Positions 25,853-35,071 of a DNA stretch of 64,000 nucleotides are shown one piece after another. Position 1 is the first letter of the stretch; every line of letters starts with the position of its first letter. The DNA comes from Streptomyces albireticuli (GTDB lineage Bacteria; Actinomycetota; Actinomycetes; Streptomycetales; Streptomycetaceae). The stretch spans positions 62,001-126,000 of the forward strand of contig NZ_JAJQQS010000011.1 of NCBI RefSeq assembly GCF_021228125.1, in the 5' to 3' direction. Below the pieces are notes generated by a model, which worked only from the letters and a program-made list of their open reading frames with translations, was not told the DNA's origin and did no database searches. Position numbers and translations under genes: made by a program.

Positions 25853-27472
25853 CTACCGCTTACGGGCCACCCGTCCCTCGTCCCACACCGGCTCCGGGAC
25901 CTCCCGCACCAGCCCGTCCGCGCCGAACACCACGAACCGGTCGAAGGACCTCGCGAACCAGCGGTCGTGCGTGACGGCCAGCACAGTGCCCTCGTACGCC
26001 TCCAGCCCCTCCTGGAGCGCTTCCGCGCTCTCCAGGTCGAGGTTGTCCGTCGGCTCGTCCAGCAGCAGGGCCGTGGTGCCGGCCAGCTCCAGGAGCAGGA
26101 TCTGGAAGCGCGCCTGCTGGCCGCCCGACAATTTCTCGAAGCGCTGGTCGCCCTGCCTCTCCAGCTCGTACCGGCGCAGCACGGACATGGCGGCGCCCCG
26201 GTCCTTCGCGTGCTCCGTCCACAGGATGTCGACGAGCGTGCGGCCCAGCAGCTCGGGGTGGGCGTGGGTCTGCGCGAAGTGACCGGCCACGACCCGCGCG
26301 CCCAGCTTCCACCCGCCCGTGTGCGCGACGCCGTCACCGGCGAGCAGCCGCAGGAAGTGCGACTTCCCCGAGCCGTTCGAGCCGAGGACCGCGACCCGCT
26401 CGCCGTAGAAGACCTCCAGGTCGAACGGCTTCATCAGACCCGTGAGCTCCAGGCCCTCACAGGTCACGGCGCGCACGCCCGTGCGCCCGCCGCGCAGCCG
26501 CATCCGGATGTCCTGCTCGCGCGGCGGCTCCGGCGGCGGCCCGGCCTCCTCGAACTTCTTCAGCCGGGTCTGGGCCGCGGCGTAGCGGGAGGCCATCTCG
26601 TGGCTGACCGCGGCGGCCTGCCGGAGGTTGATCACCAGCTTCTTCAGCTGGGCGTGCTTCTCGTCCCAGCGGCGGCGCAGCTCCTCGAAGCGGGCGAAGC
26701 GCTCCTTACGGGCCTCGTGGTACGTGGCGAAGCCGCCGCCGTGCACCCAGACGTCGCTGCCCGCCGGGCCCGGCTCGACGCTGATGATCTTCTCGGCGGA
26801 GCGGGCCAGCAGCTCGCGGTCGTGAGAGACGAAGAGGACCGTCTTCTTCGTCTCGCGCAGCTTCTCCTCCAGCCAGCGCTTGCCGGGGACGTCCAGATAG
26901 TTGTCCGGCTCGTCGAGCAGCAGCACCTCGTCCGTGCCGCGCAGCAGCGACTCCAGGACCAGCCGCTTCTGCTCACCGCCGGAGAGGGTGCGGACCTGGC
27001 GCCACTGCGCCTTGTCGTAGGGGACGCCGAGCGCGGCCGTCGTGCAGATGTCCCAGACGGTCTCCGCCTCGTACCCCCGCGCCTCGGCCCAGTCGGAGAG
27101 CGCCTGGGCGTACGCCATCTGCGCGGCCTCGTCGTCCCTCTCCATGATCGCGGCCTCGGCCTCGTCGACCGCCTTCGCGGCTTCCCGGATGCGCGGCTGG
27201 GCCACGGAGACCAGCAGGTCACGCACCGTACGGTCATCCCGCACGGACCCCACGAACTGCGGCATCACACCGAGGCCGCCCGTGACCGACACGGAGCCGC
27301 CGTGCGGCTGGAGCTCACCGGAGATCAGCCGCAGCAGGGTGGTCTTGCCCGCGCCGTTCGCGCCGACGAGGGCCACCGCGGTGCCCTCCCCGACCCGGAA
27401 CGAGACGTCGCCGAGCAGCACCCTCCCGTCGGGCAGGTAGTACTCCAGATGTGCCGCGTCCACGTGTCCCAT
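25853..27472 (-). CDS. ABC-F family ATP-binding protein
   Basis: Two ABC ATPase domains in one 539-residue chain without membrane segments, the hallmark of ABC-F proteins that act on ribosomes. Domain 1 has Walker A GANGAGKTT (about 36), signature LSGGEQKRL (about 163) and LLLDEPDNYLD; domain 2 has GSNGSGKS (about 364), LSGGQQARF (about 447) and LLLDEPTDNLD. Between them is the charged helical linker (about 245-315) that reaches toward the tRNA in this family. The Walker B extensions differ from the usual DEPTNHLD. It could be a housekeeping translation factor or an antibiotic-resistance type; the sequence alone does not decide. Confidence 0.92.
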   Translation of the reverse strand: MGHVDAAHLEYYLPDGRVLLGDVSFRVGEGTAVALVGANGAGKTTLLRLISGELQPHGGSVSVTGGLGVMPQFVGSVRDDRTVRDLLVSVAQPRIREAAKAVDEAEAAIMERDDEAAQMAYAQALSDWAEARGYEAETVWDICTTAALGVPYDKAQWRQVRTLSGGEQKRLVLESLLRGTDEVLLLDEPDNYLDVPGKRWLEEKLRETKKTVLFVSHDRELLARSAEKIISVEPGPAGSDVWVHGGGFATYHEARKERFARFEELRRRWDEKHAQLKKLVINLRQAAAVSHEMASRYAAAQTRLKKFEEAGPPPEPPREQDIRMRLRGGRTGVRAVTCEGLELTGLMKPFDLEVFYGERVAVLGSNGSGKSHFLRLLAGDGVAHTGGWKLGARVVAGHFAQTHAHPELLGRTLVDILWTEHAKDRGAAMSVLRRYELERQGDQRFEKLSGGQQARFQILLLELAGTTALLLDEPTDNLDLESAEALQEGLEAYEGTVLAVTHDRWFARSFDRFVVFGADGLVREVPEPVWDEGRVARKR

Positions 27473-27528
27473 GGGAGGGATTGTCGCCGCCGTCCTGGCC
27501 GCCGACCAACCCGATTACGATGCACGCC

Positions 27529-28467
27529 ATGAGTTTTGGGCAGGGAGGGCCGCAGGGGGCCCCGGGGGATCCCCATCAGCCGATGCCGCAGCAGCAGTGG
27601 GGCCCGCCCCCGCCGCCGCAGCCGCCCGCCCCCTGGGGGCCCGGCGTCCCCGGCGCGGCGACCGGCGCGCCGCAGACGCCCGACTGGGCCGCGCTGGCGG
27701 ACGACACCGCGAACCGGGGCCGCCGCCGCAAGCTGCTCTTCCTGGGCGGCGGCGTGCTGGCCGCGGGCGCGGTCGCGGCGATCGTGGTGACGGCCGTGGC
27801 CGCCTCGGGCGGCGACGGCGGGAAGAAGGCCGCCGGCCCGACCGCCCCGCCCTCCCCCGAGCCGTCCTTCTCCCAGGTCGCGCCGCCGCCCCCGCCCAAC
27901 CCGGACGAGTTCATAGCCAGCGCCGACAAGGACAAGGCGACGCTGAGCACGAAGACGCTCTTCCCGCACTCCAGGCCGGTCCTCGACAAGCGCAAGTACA
28001 AGCGCGTGGACACGGCCACCACGACGGACTGCGCCTCGGCCACCCAGGGCGGCCTCGGCTCCGTCCTTACGGACAACGGCTGCCGCAAGGTGCTGCGCGC
28101 GACGTACGTGAGGGACGGCGTCGCGGTGACGGTCGGCGTCGCCGTCTTCGACACCAAGGCCGCGGCGGACAAGGCGAAGGAGCAGTCGACGGGGAACATC
28201 ACCTCCCTGTCGGACGACGACACCCCCGCCTTCTGCCGCTCGACGGCCTGCCGCCTCACGGCGAACGCGGAGGGGCGCTACGCGTACTTCACGGTCGCGG
28301 GCTACACGAACGGCAAGGCCGTCGGCGAGGACGACAAGGCGGCGCTGACGGCGGGACGGGACGTGGCGGGGTACACCTTCCGCCGCATCCGGCTCCGCGC
28401 GGACCAGCAGGCGAAGGCATCGGTGGCGTCCCCGAGCGCGACCCCGGGCAAGCAGAAGCAGGCGTAG
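27529..28467 (+). CDS. Membrane-anchored hypothetical protein with proline-rich N terminus
   Basis: The first ~65 residues are Pro/Gln/Gly-rich and predicted cytoplasmic; a single membrane segment (about 69-92, LLFLGGGVLAAGAVAAIVV) is followed by a Pro-rich stalk and an extracellular domain (about 120-290) with two cysteine pairs (TDCAS/DNGC and AFCRSTACRL). The family is not recognised; the layout is common for Streptomyces envelope proteins. ATG at 27529 is used; an in-frame ATG three codons upstream (27520) is possible. There is no clear ribosome-binding site and a TACGAT -10-like element ends 7 bases before 27529, so the transcript may be leaderless. Divergent from the ABC-F gene by 56 bases. 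Confidence 0.8.
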   Translation: MSFGQGGPQGAPGDPHQPMPQQQWGPPPPPQPPAPWGPGVPGAATGAPQTPDWAALADDTANRGRRRKLLFLGGGVLAAGAVAAIVVTAVAASGGDGGKKAAGPTAPPSPEPSFSQVAPPPPPNPDEFIASADKDKATLSTKTLFPHSRPVLDKRKYKRVDTATTTDCASATQGGLGSVLTDNGCRKVLRATYVRDGVAVTVGVAVFDTKAAADKAKEQSTGNITSLSDDDTPAFCRSTACRLTANAEGRYAYFTVAGYTNGKAVGEDDKAALTAGRDVAGYTFRRIRLRADQQAKASVASPSATPGKQKQA

Positions 28468-28479
28468 GGCGGACTGGTT

Positions 28480-28600
28480 TCAGCCCGTCCGGCGTTTGAG
28501 GACACCGCGCGTCAGCGCGGAAAAGGGGGCCCGGGGGCTTGCCCCCGCCACGCGGCGGAGCCGCACATCGATGCAGCGGGAAGGGGCGGGTAGGGGACAG
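28480..28600 (+). repeat. Dispersed intergenic repeat, copy B
   Basis: Begins CAGCCCGTCCGGCGTTTGAG, continues with the hairpin-forming CGCGCGTCAGCGCG and GGGGGCCCGGGGGCTTGCCC, and ends with GGGAAGGGGCGGG. About 25 bases of unrelated sequence (CACGCGGCGGAGCCGCAC) interrupt it compared with the copy at 59262. It fills the gap between convergent genes and may act as a terminator for both. Confidence 0.85.
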
Positions 28601-28618
28601 CCCCCGGCAGGGCACCCC

Positions 28619-29428
28619 CTACCCCACGCTGTCCCCCGCCTCGCCCACCTCCCCCGGCCCCCCGGAAGACGGCGGCGGCGGCACCGTAGGCGCCTTCCGC
28701 TCCGCGCCCTCCACCTTCGCCACCTGCGCCCGCACCAGCTCCGGCGGGATCTCCACGCCCTCCGGGTCCGACAGGCTCGTCGCGAAGAACATCGCCAGCG
28801 TGCTGCCGGACCGCACCACCGTGATCAGGCTCGGGGCCCGCTCCGCCGCGTTCTCCAGGCGGTACGCCACCGCCTCGTCGCCCAGCTCCGGCGCCGGCAG
28901 CGTCCGCACCGACGCGAACTCCTGCGGCTCGCCCTCGCCCGTGCGCATCCCGAAGCCGTCGGCACACGCCTCCGCCGCCGACCGCAGGCCCCTGAGCGTC
29001 GCGGCCGCGCCGTCACGCCCGTACGTCGAGACCCGGATCATGCCCATCAGGCCCTCGAAGTCCAGGCCCTCCCCCGCCTTGGCGAAGGTGTTCACCACGG
29101 ACGCCGCCGGCTCGGGCCGCGGCTGCGAGCCCAGCACGTCGACCAGCGGGCGGCACGGCGCCCGGTCCGTGCCCGGCCGGCCGCCGCCGGCCGCGCTCTC
29201 GCCCGCCTTCTCGATCTGGAAGCCGGGCACCTCGCGCGCCCCGAGCTCGACGTGCTTCAGCTGGGCCGGGCTGAGCACCCGCACGGCGTCGCGCGCGTCC
29301 TTGCCCTCGCCCCGGGCCCCGCCCGCGCGCCCGGACCCGCCGGATCCGTCCGCCGGGCCGTCACCGCCACTGCACCCGGCGGTCAGCCCGAGGGCCACGA
29401 CCGCGGAGACCGCCACCATCGCCTTCAC
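28619..29428 (-). CDS. Putative lipoprotein, 269 aa
   Basis: A short signal peptide ends in the lipobox LTAGC with Cys19, so the protein should be lipid-anchored outside the membrane. A Gly/Ser-rich spacer leads to a mixed alpha/beta domain (about 55-245) containing LKHVELGAREVPGFQI and LGDEAVAYRL. The layout recalls other actinobacterial surface lipoproteins, but I cannot assign a family. GTG at 29428 follows a strong purine-rich GGGAGGGTGGGAG tract. Divergent from the first glycosyltransferase gene with 150 bases between. Confidence 0.85.
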   Translation of the reverse strand: MKAMVAVSAVVALGLTAGCSGGDGPADGSGGSGRAGGARGEGKDARDAVRVLSPAQLKHVELGAREVPGFQIEKAGESAAGGGRPGTDRAPCRPLVDVLGSQPRPEPAASVVNTFAKAGEGLDFEGLMGMIRVSTYGRDGAAATLRGLRSAAEACADGFGMRTGEGEPQEFASVRTLPAPELGDEAVAYRLENAAERAPSLITVVRSGSTLAMFFATSLSDPEGVEIPPELVRAQVAKVEGAERKAPTVPPPPSSGGPGEVGEAGDSVG

Positions 29429-29578
29429 GCTCCCACCCTCCCAGCGCCCTCGGGGTCCGTCCGCTCGCCACGCCCGGAACCACGGTTACCCTCTGAACGA
29501 CTGTCCGATACAGCCGGTGGTAACCGGCAGGGAGGGGGCCGGCGTGGCGTTCATCGAGCTCCGCCCGTCCGCACGCTC

Positions 29579-31777
29579 ATGAAGATCGCGCTTCTCGTCC
29601 ACCACTCCTACGGCGCCGGCGGCACCGTCCGCGCCACCACCGACCTGGCGAACGCGCTGTCCACCCGGCACGACGTGGAGCTCGTCTCCGTCTACCGAGG
29701 CGCGGACACCCCGAAGCTGCCCCCGCACCGCCGGGTCCGGCTGGTCCCCCTGATCGACGTCCGCGAGGACGCGCCGGGCTCCGAGAACGACAACGAGCTC
29801 CAGCACCAGCCCAGCGCCGTGCTGGCCGGCGCCGAGGGCTCGACCCGGATGTTCACCCGCCTCGCCGACCTCCGGGTCACCCAGTACCTCCAGGCCACCG
29901 ACGCGGACGTGGTGATCGCCACCCGCCCCGGCCTGATCGGCTACCTCGCCCGCGCCGCCGCCGACCGCGGGCCGGGCCCGGACGACCGGGGCCCCGCCTT
30001 CCTGCGCCTGGCCCACGACCACCTGACCTACGACGCCCACGACCCCGAGGTCCGCGCCGCGCGCGACGCCGCCATAGCCCGGCTCGACGGCTTCCTCACG
30101 GTCACCGAGCAGGACGCCACCGCCTACCGCGCCCGGCTGCCGAGGCCGCCCCGCCTCGTGCGCTGCCTGCCCAATGTCGTCCCCGCCCCCGCCGTCGAGC
30201 CGTCCGACGGCACCTCCCGGATCGTCGTCGCCGTCGGCCGCCTCGTCCCGGCGAAACGGTTCGACCTGCTGATACGCGCCTTCGCCAGGATGTCCGCGGA
30301 GCGCCCCGGCTGGTCCCTGCGGATCTACGGGCGCGGCCCCGACCGCGCCCGGCTGCGCGCCCTCGTCGAAGAGCTCGGCCTCAGCGACCGCGCCTTCCTC
30401 ATGGGCCCGCACCCCACCACCGAGACCGAGTGGGCCAAGGCCGCCATCGGCGTCTCCGCCTCCGACGCCGAGTCCTTCGGCCTCACCATCGTCGACGCCA
30501 TGCACTGCGGCGTCCCCGTGATCTCCACCGACTGCCCCGTCGGCCCCCGAGAACTGATCACCCACGGCGTCGACGGCGTCCTCGTACCCGTCGGCGACGA
30601 GGAAACCCTCGCCACCGCCCTCGCCGAGCTCGCCGACGACCCCGCCCGCCGCGCCGACCTCGGCACCGCCGCCCGCGCCACCGCCCGGAGCTATACCCCC
30701 GACCGCGTCACCGAGCGCTTCGAACGGATCGTGCAGGAGCTCCGCCCCGAGCTGCTGCCCCCGCCGCCCGCGCCCCGGCCCACCACCGACGCCAAGGCCG
30801 CGCCCCCGCCCGCGCTCGCCCTGCGCCGCACCGCCGCCCGCATCGTCCGCCCCCTCCGCCGCAAGCCCGAACCCCCGGCACCGGCCCCCGCGCCGGCCCC
30901 CGCCGCCCCCGCGCCGCTCAAACCGCTGCGCCCCCGGGCCGCCGCCCGCGCCACCCCCGACGGCGGACTCGCCGTCCGGCTGCCCCGCGCCGGGCTCGCG
31001 GGCGACCACCTGACCCTGGTGGCACAGCTGCGCGGCACCGACGGCACCGCGCCCGGGGAACGCGTCGAGCTGCCCCTCCACCGCCCCGCGTCCGGCAAGG
31101 GCCCGTACACCGCCGGCCTCGACCGCGCCGCCACCCCGCTCGCCGAGGGCCGCTGGGACTTCTACGTCGAACGCGCGGACGACCACACCCGCGCCCGCGT
31201 CCGCAGCACCCTCGTCGAACAGGCCAGGCTGCTGAACCTGACCCTGGCCGCCGACGCCTCGCGGGTCACCGCCTGGGTCCCCTACACGACCGCCGCCGGC
31301 TCCCTCACGCTCCGCACCTGGCACCGGCCCGCCCACGCCGAGCTCGACGCGATCCACGTCGGCGCGGACTCCCTCACCGTCGCCGCCACCCTCCACGGCG
31401 CGGCCGGCCCGCTCCCCGCGCACGCCCCCGTCACGCTCGTCGCCGTGTCGCCCCTGGACAGCGCCTACGACATCGAGCTGCCGGCCGCCGTCCAGGACGC
31501 CCACCGGGTCCGCGCCGCCCTGCCCTACCCGCTCCTCCTGGGCCGCCGCGGCACCGCCCGCGACATCTGGCCGCTGCGCCTGCGCCTCGCCCCCGGCGGC
31601 CCGCTCGTCCCGCTCGGCCGCCTCGCGGGCGACAGCGTGGACCGCAAGCGCACCGACGTGCACCCCGCCCGTACCCTGGAGCACGCGATCCGCGGTCCCG
31701 TGGCCGTACGACCGGTGTTCGATCCCGAGAACGATCTGACCCTTGACGTACGGGATGTGACTCAAGCCACAATGTAG
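29579..31777 (+). CDS. Family-4-type glycosyltransferase with unknown C-terminal domain (paralogue 1)
   Basis: The first ~395 residues are a GT-B retaining glycosyltransferase: GGTVRATTDLANAL near the N terminus, VAVGRLVPAKRFDLLIRAF, LRIYGRGPDRARL and ASDAESFGLTIVDAMHCG. The usual EX7E motif reads E-X7-D here. A long Pro/Ala-rich linker (about 395-460) is followed by a ~270-residue C-terminal domain with VPYTT, RTWHRPAHAE and VDRKRTD, which the downstream paralogue shares. No signal peptide. ATG at 29579 is used because the fold starts at once (MKIALLVHHSYGAGG). I infer a role in a cell-surface glycan; acceptor and donor are unknown. Confidence 0.9.
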   Translation: MKIALLVHHSYGAGGTVRATTDLANALSTRHDVELVSVYRGADTPKLPPHRRVRLVPLIDVREDAPGSENDNELQHQPSAVLAGAEGSTRMFTRLADLRVTQYLQATDADVVIATRPGLIGYLARAAADRGPGPDDRGPAFLRLAHDHLTYDAHDPEVRAARDAAIARLDGFLTVTEQDATAYRARLPRPPRLVRCLPNVVPAPAVEPSDGTSRIVVAVGRLVPAKRFDLLIRAFARMSAERPGWSLRIYGRGPDRARLRALVEELGLSDRAFLMGPHPTTETEWAKAAIGVSASDAESFGLTIVDAMHCGVPVISTDCPVGPRELITHGVDGVLVPVGDEETLATALAELADDPARRADLGTAARATARSYTPDRVTERFERIVQELRPELLPPPPAPRPTTDAKAAPPPALALRRTAARIVRPLRRKPEPPAPAPAPAPAAPAPLKPLRPRAAARATPDGGLAVRLPRAGLAGDHLTLVAQLRGTDGTAPGERVELPLHRPASGKGPYTAGLDRAATPLAEGRWDFYVERADDHTRARVRSTLVEQARLLNLTLAADASRVTAWVPYTTAAGSLTLRTWHRPAHAELDAIHVGADSLTVAATLHGAAGPLPAHAPVTLVAVSPLDSAYDIELPAAVQDAHRVRAALPYPLLLGRRGTARDIWPLRLRLAPGGPLVPLGRLAGDSVDRKRTDVHPARTLEHAIRGPVAVRPVFDPENDLTLDVRDVTQATM

Positions 31778-31941
31778 GCTTCGCAGGCAACCGAATCCCC
31801 TCCCAAGGGTCTTAACTGCCGGATCGGACCGCACTCGATGTAGACAAGTCCCTGTGGTTCTCCCAGAGGGGACGACCCGGACACCCAGGCCCAGGGGGAA
31901 GGACGGACGCGACGCCCGAGACGCGCCGCGCAGACACCGCC

Positions 31942-34071
31942 ATGAAGATCTCTTTCCTTTTGCAGAACGCCTACGGCATCGGCGGCACGATCCGCTCCAC
32001 GTTCAACGTCGCCGGCGCCCTCGCCGCGCGGCACGACGTGGAGATCGTGTCGATCCACCGCACCGGCGGCACGCCCAAGCTCCCCCTGGACCGCAAGGTC
32101 AGGCTGGTCCATCTGATCGACCAGCGCGCCGACACCGGCGCCGACCGGGACAACCCCCTGCTCCAGCAGGACAGCGCGCACATCCCGCCGGTCGAGGCCA
32201 AGGGCGCCCACTTCAGCGCCCTCACCGACAAGCGCGTCGCGGAGCACCTCGCCCGCACCGACGCCGACGTCGTGATCGCCACCCGCCCCGGCCTCGTGAT
32301 GTACCTCGCCGAGTTCGGCCAGGACCGCTATCTGCGGATCGGCCAGGAGCACCGGATCTACGGCACCCACGAGCCGAACATCCGCGCCGCCCAGGACCTC
32401 GCGATCCCGCACCTGGACGCCCACACCGCCGTCTCCGACGCCGACGCCGCGACCCACCGCGAGCACTTCCCCGGCATCAAGACCAAGCTGATCGCCCTGC
32501 CGAACGGCGTCCCGGCCTCCGAGGTCGAGCCCTCCGACGGCAGCGCCAAGCTGGTCGTCGCCGCCGGCCGCCTCATCCCCGTCAAGCGCTACGACCTGCT
32601 CGTCAAGGCGTGGGCCACCGTGGCCGCCACCCGCCCCGACTGGAAGCTGCGCATCTACGGCCGCGGCCCCCAGCAGGCCAAGCTCCGCGAGCAGATCGAC
32701 CAGCTCGGCCTCAACGACCACATCACCCTCATGGGCGCCCACTCCCCCATCGAGACCGAGTGGGCCAAGGGCTCCATCGCCGCCGTGACCTCCCGCGAGG
32801 AGTCCTTCGGCATGACGATCGTGGAGGCCATGAACTGCGGCGTCCCCGTCGTCGCCACCGACTGCCCGCACGGCCCCGGCGAGATCATCAGCGACGGCCA
32901 CGACGGCCTCCTGGTCACCAACCTCGACAGCGACGCCATCGCCAAGGGCCTCCTCAAGCTCATCGAGGACGACGAACTGCGGCGCGACATGGGCCGCGCC
33001 GCCCTCGTCTCCGCCGAGCGCTACCACCCGGACGCCATCGCCCGCCGCTACGAGGAGCTCATCGCGAGCCTCGGCGGCGACACCGACGCCACCGCCAAGG
33101 CCGCCAAGCCGGGTGCGAGCGGCACCACCGCCGACGCCGAGCCCAAGCCCGCGCCCGTACCGCTGTCGAAGATGCTCCGCCGCACCGCCGGCAAGATCCT
33201 CCGGCCGCTCCGCCGCGGCGTCGCCAAGCCGGCCACCCCGCCGGTCAAGGCCGCCCTCAAGGAGATCGTCCGCAAGCCGCTGCGCTGCACCGCCTCCTGC
33301 CGCGTCGACGCCGACGGCAACATCGTCGTCTCCGTCGACCGCAAGGGCCTGTCCGGCGACAAGCTCTCCCTGACGGTCACCCGCCGCAAGGAGGGCAAGC
33401 CCGTCGCGGTGCCCCTCAAGGCACCGGCCGGCACCAAGGGCCCCTGGACCGCCGTCCTCGACCGCCGCGAGCTCAAGCTCGGCGAGGGCCGCTGGGACCT
33501 CCACGTCGTCCGGGGCGAGGACGGCGCCCGCCGCCGCGTCGTCTCGCACCTCGCCGAGGGCCGCGGCCTGGTCGAGCTGGAGCCCCTGACCGGAGCCCCC
33601 TTCACCTGGTGGGTGCCCTACCCGACCGTCGACGGCTTCCTCGCCCTGCGCGCCTGGCACCGCACGGCGCACGCCGAGGCCCGCGCCGTGCGCCAGGACA
33701 AGACGACCCTCACGGTCGAAGGCACCCTGCACGGCACGGAGTTCACCTCCGACAGCAACCCCGTCGCCGTCGGCACGCCCCGGGTGGACACCGCCGAGAA
33801 GATCACCGCCGAGGTCACCGTCGTCGACGAGTCGAGCTTCACGGTCACCCTGCCGTACGACAAGATCCGCGCCGCCCGCAGCGTCGGCGACGAGGCCACC
33901 ATCTGGGACCTGGCCCTGCGCCTGACCCCGGACGGCGAGCCCATCAAGATCGCCCGCCTGATCGGCGACATCGTCGACCGCAACAAGACGGACCTCTATC
34001 CGACGGTCGACGGCGTGAAGCCGTACTTCACGGTCAACAGCGACCTGGCGGTCAGCGTCCCGGCGTCCTGA
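31942..34071 (+). CDS. Family-4-type glycosyltransferase with unknown C-terminal domain (paralogue 2)
   Basis: A 709-residue paralogue of the preceding gene. It starts MKISFLLQNAYGIGGTIRST and has VAAGRLIPVKRYDLLVKAW, LRIYGRGPQQAKL and the canonical EX7E in ESFGMTIVEAMNCG. The C-terminal domain repeats the shared pattern (VPYPT, RAWHRTAHAE, VDRNKTD). The linker is shorter and less proline-rich than in paralogue 1. A 164-base gap separates the pair, enough for a separate promoter. Related but diverged glycosyltransferases in tandem suggest successive sugar additions to one polymer (inference). Confidence 0.9.
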   Translation: MKISFLLQNAYGIGGTIRSTFNVAGALAARHDVEIVSIHRTGGTPKLPLDRKVRLVHLIDQRADTGADRDNPLLQQDSAHIPPVEAKGAHFSALTDKRVAEHLARTDADVVIATRPGLVMYLAEFGQDRYLRIGQEHRIYGTHEPNIRAAQDLAIPHLDAHTAVSDADAATHREHFPGIKTKLIALPNGVPASEVEPSDGSAKLVVAAGRLIPVKRYDLLVKAWATVAATRPDWKLRIYGRGPQQAKLREQIDQLGLNDHITLMGAHSPIETEWAKGSIAAVTSREESFGMTIVEAMNCGVPVVATDCPHGPGEIISDGHDGLLVTNLDSDAIAKGLLKLIEDDELRRDMGRAALVSAERYHPDAIARRYEELIASLGGDTDATAKAAKPGASGTTADAEPKPAPVPLSKMLRRTAGKILRPLRRGVAKPATPPVKAALKEIVRKPLRCTASCRVDADGNIVVSVDRKGLSGDKLSLTVTRRKEGKPVAVPLKAPAGTKGPWTAVLDRRELKLGEGRWDLHVVRGEDGARRRVVSHLAEGRGLVELEPLTGAPFTWWVPYPTVDGFLALRAWHRTAHAEARAVRQDKTTLTVEGTLHGTEFTSDSNPVAVGTPRVDTAEKITAEVTVVDESSFTVTLPYDKIRAARSVGDEATIWDLALRLTPDGEPIKIARLIGDIVDRNKTDLYPTVDGVKPYFTVNSDLAVSVPAS

Positions 34072-34087
34072 CGACCGGAGAAAACGA

Positions 34088-34124
34088 GAACCGGGCGGGC
34101 CGCCGTACGCGGCCCGCCCGGTTC
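34088..34124. terminator. Bidirectional terminator between the glycosyltransferase and truA
   Basis: GAACCGGGCGGGCCGC (34088-34103) and GCGGCCCGCCCGGTTC (34109-34124) are perfect 16-base arms around a CGTAC loop, between convergent genes, with CCTCTT following on the plus strand. Confidence 0.9.
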
Positions 34125-34132
34125 CCTCTTCC

Positions 34133-34987
34133 CTAGCAGCAGCCGGAGCCCGGCAGCGTCCTGCGGTTGCGCGCCTCGCGGTTCCGCGCGGCGAGCTCGG
34201 AGTCCGCCGGATACCCGACCTCCTCCAGCGTCAGCCCGTGCGGCCGCACCACGTGCACCGCCGAGTCCCGCACGCCCGCGGCCAGCACCTTGCCCGGCCA
34301 GTCCACCGGCCGGTGCCCGTCGCCGACGAACAGCAGCGCGCCCACCAGCGAACGCACCATGTTGTGGCAGAACGCGTCCGCGCGCACGGTCGCGGTGATG
34401 ACACCCGACGCGTCCCGCTCCCAACTCAGCTGCTGGAGCGTGCGGATGGTCGTCGCACCCTCGCGCCTCTTGCAGTACGCGGCGAAGTCGTGCTCCCCAA
34501 GGAGCGCCCGCGAGGCGGAGTTCATCGCCTCGACGTCCAACGGCCAGTCGTGCCACAGGACATGACCACGCAGCAGCGGGTCCACGCCGCCCACATGATC
34601 GGTGACCCGGTAGGCGTACCGGCGCCAGATCGCCGAGAAGCGCGCGTTGAAACCGGCCGGCGCCTCGGCGACCTTCCACACCCGCACATCGTGGGACAGC
34701 CGGCCGGCCAGCCGGCGCAGCAGCTTCTCCTCGTGCTCGGCCCACACCTCGGCCGGCAGGTCGACGTGCGCGACCTGGCCCCGGGCGTGCACCCCGGAGT
34801 CCGTACGGCCGGCGACCGTCAGCTCATAGGTCTCGGACGACCGCGTCACCGTGCGGAGGGCCGACTCGATCTCGCCCTGCACGGTGCGCAGGCCCGAGCG
34901 CTGCTTGGCCCAGCCGGAGAAGTCCTTACCGTCGTACGACAGATCCAGCCGCACCCGCACAAAGCCGGGCTCAACTTCGTCACTCAC
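34133..34987 (-). CDS. truA: tRNA pseudouridine(38-40) synthase TruA
   Basis: Makes pseudouridine at positions 38-40 of the tRNA anticodon arm. The catalytic aspartate lies in AGRTDSGVHARGQVAH; the YDGKDFSGWAKQ start and RRYAYRV and FCHNMVRSLVG segments are characteristic. 284 residues, ending with a short tail containing two adjacent cysteines. Downstream of rplQ, the classic rpoA-rplQ-truA order, but with a hairpin in between. Confidence 0.96.
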   Translation of the reverse strand: MSDEVEPGFVRVRLDLSYDGKDFSGWAKQRSGLRTVQGEIESALRTVTRSSETYELTVAGRTDSGVHARGQVAHVDLPAEVWAEHEEKLLRRLAGRLSHDVRVWKVAEAPAGFNARFSAIWRRYAYRVTDHVGGVDPLLRGHVLWHDWPLDVEAMNSASRALLGEHDFAAYCKRREGATTIRTLQQLSWERDASGVITATVRADAFCHNMVRSLVGALLFVGDGHRPVDWPGKVLAAGVRDSAVHVVRPHGLTLEEVGYPADSELAARNREARNRRTLPGSGCC

Positions 34988-35012
34988 CGCGTTCCTCTTT
35001 CAAGAAAATGCG

Positions 35013-35052
35013 GGACGGGCCCGCCCCCTCCAAAGAGGGAACGGACCCGTCC
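35013..35052 (-). terminator. Hairpin between rplQ and truA (terminator or attenuator)
   Basis: GGACGGG and CCCTC pair with GAGGG and CCCGTCC around a CAAA loop. It lies 20 bases past the rplQ stop and 25 before truA, so it may end most transcripts of the ribosomal operon and reduce truA expression. Confidence 0.75.
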
Positions 35053-35071
35053 ACTGCACGCATCAGATGCG

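Noticed and set aside
29486..31834. A 782-codon minus-strand open frame opposite the first glycosyltransferase
   Set aside because: Gly/Ala/Val-rich shadow of the real gene; the plus-strand frame has clear glycosyltransferase motifs.
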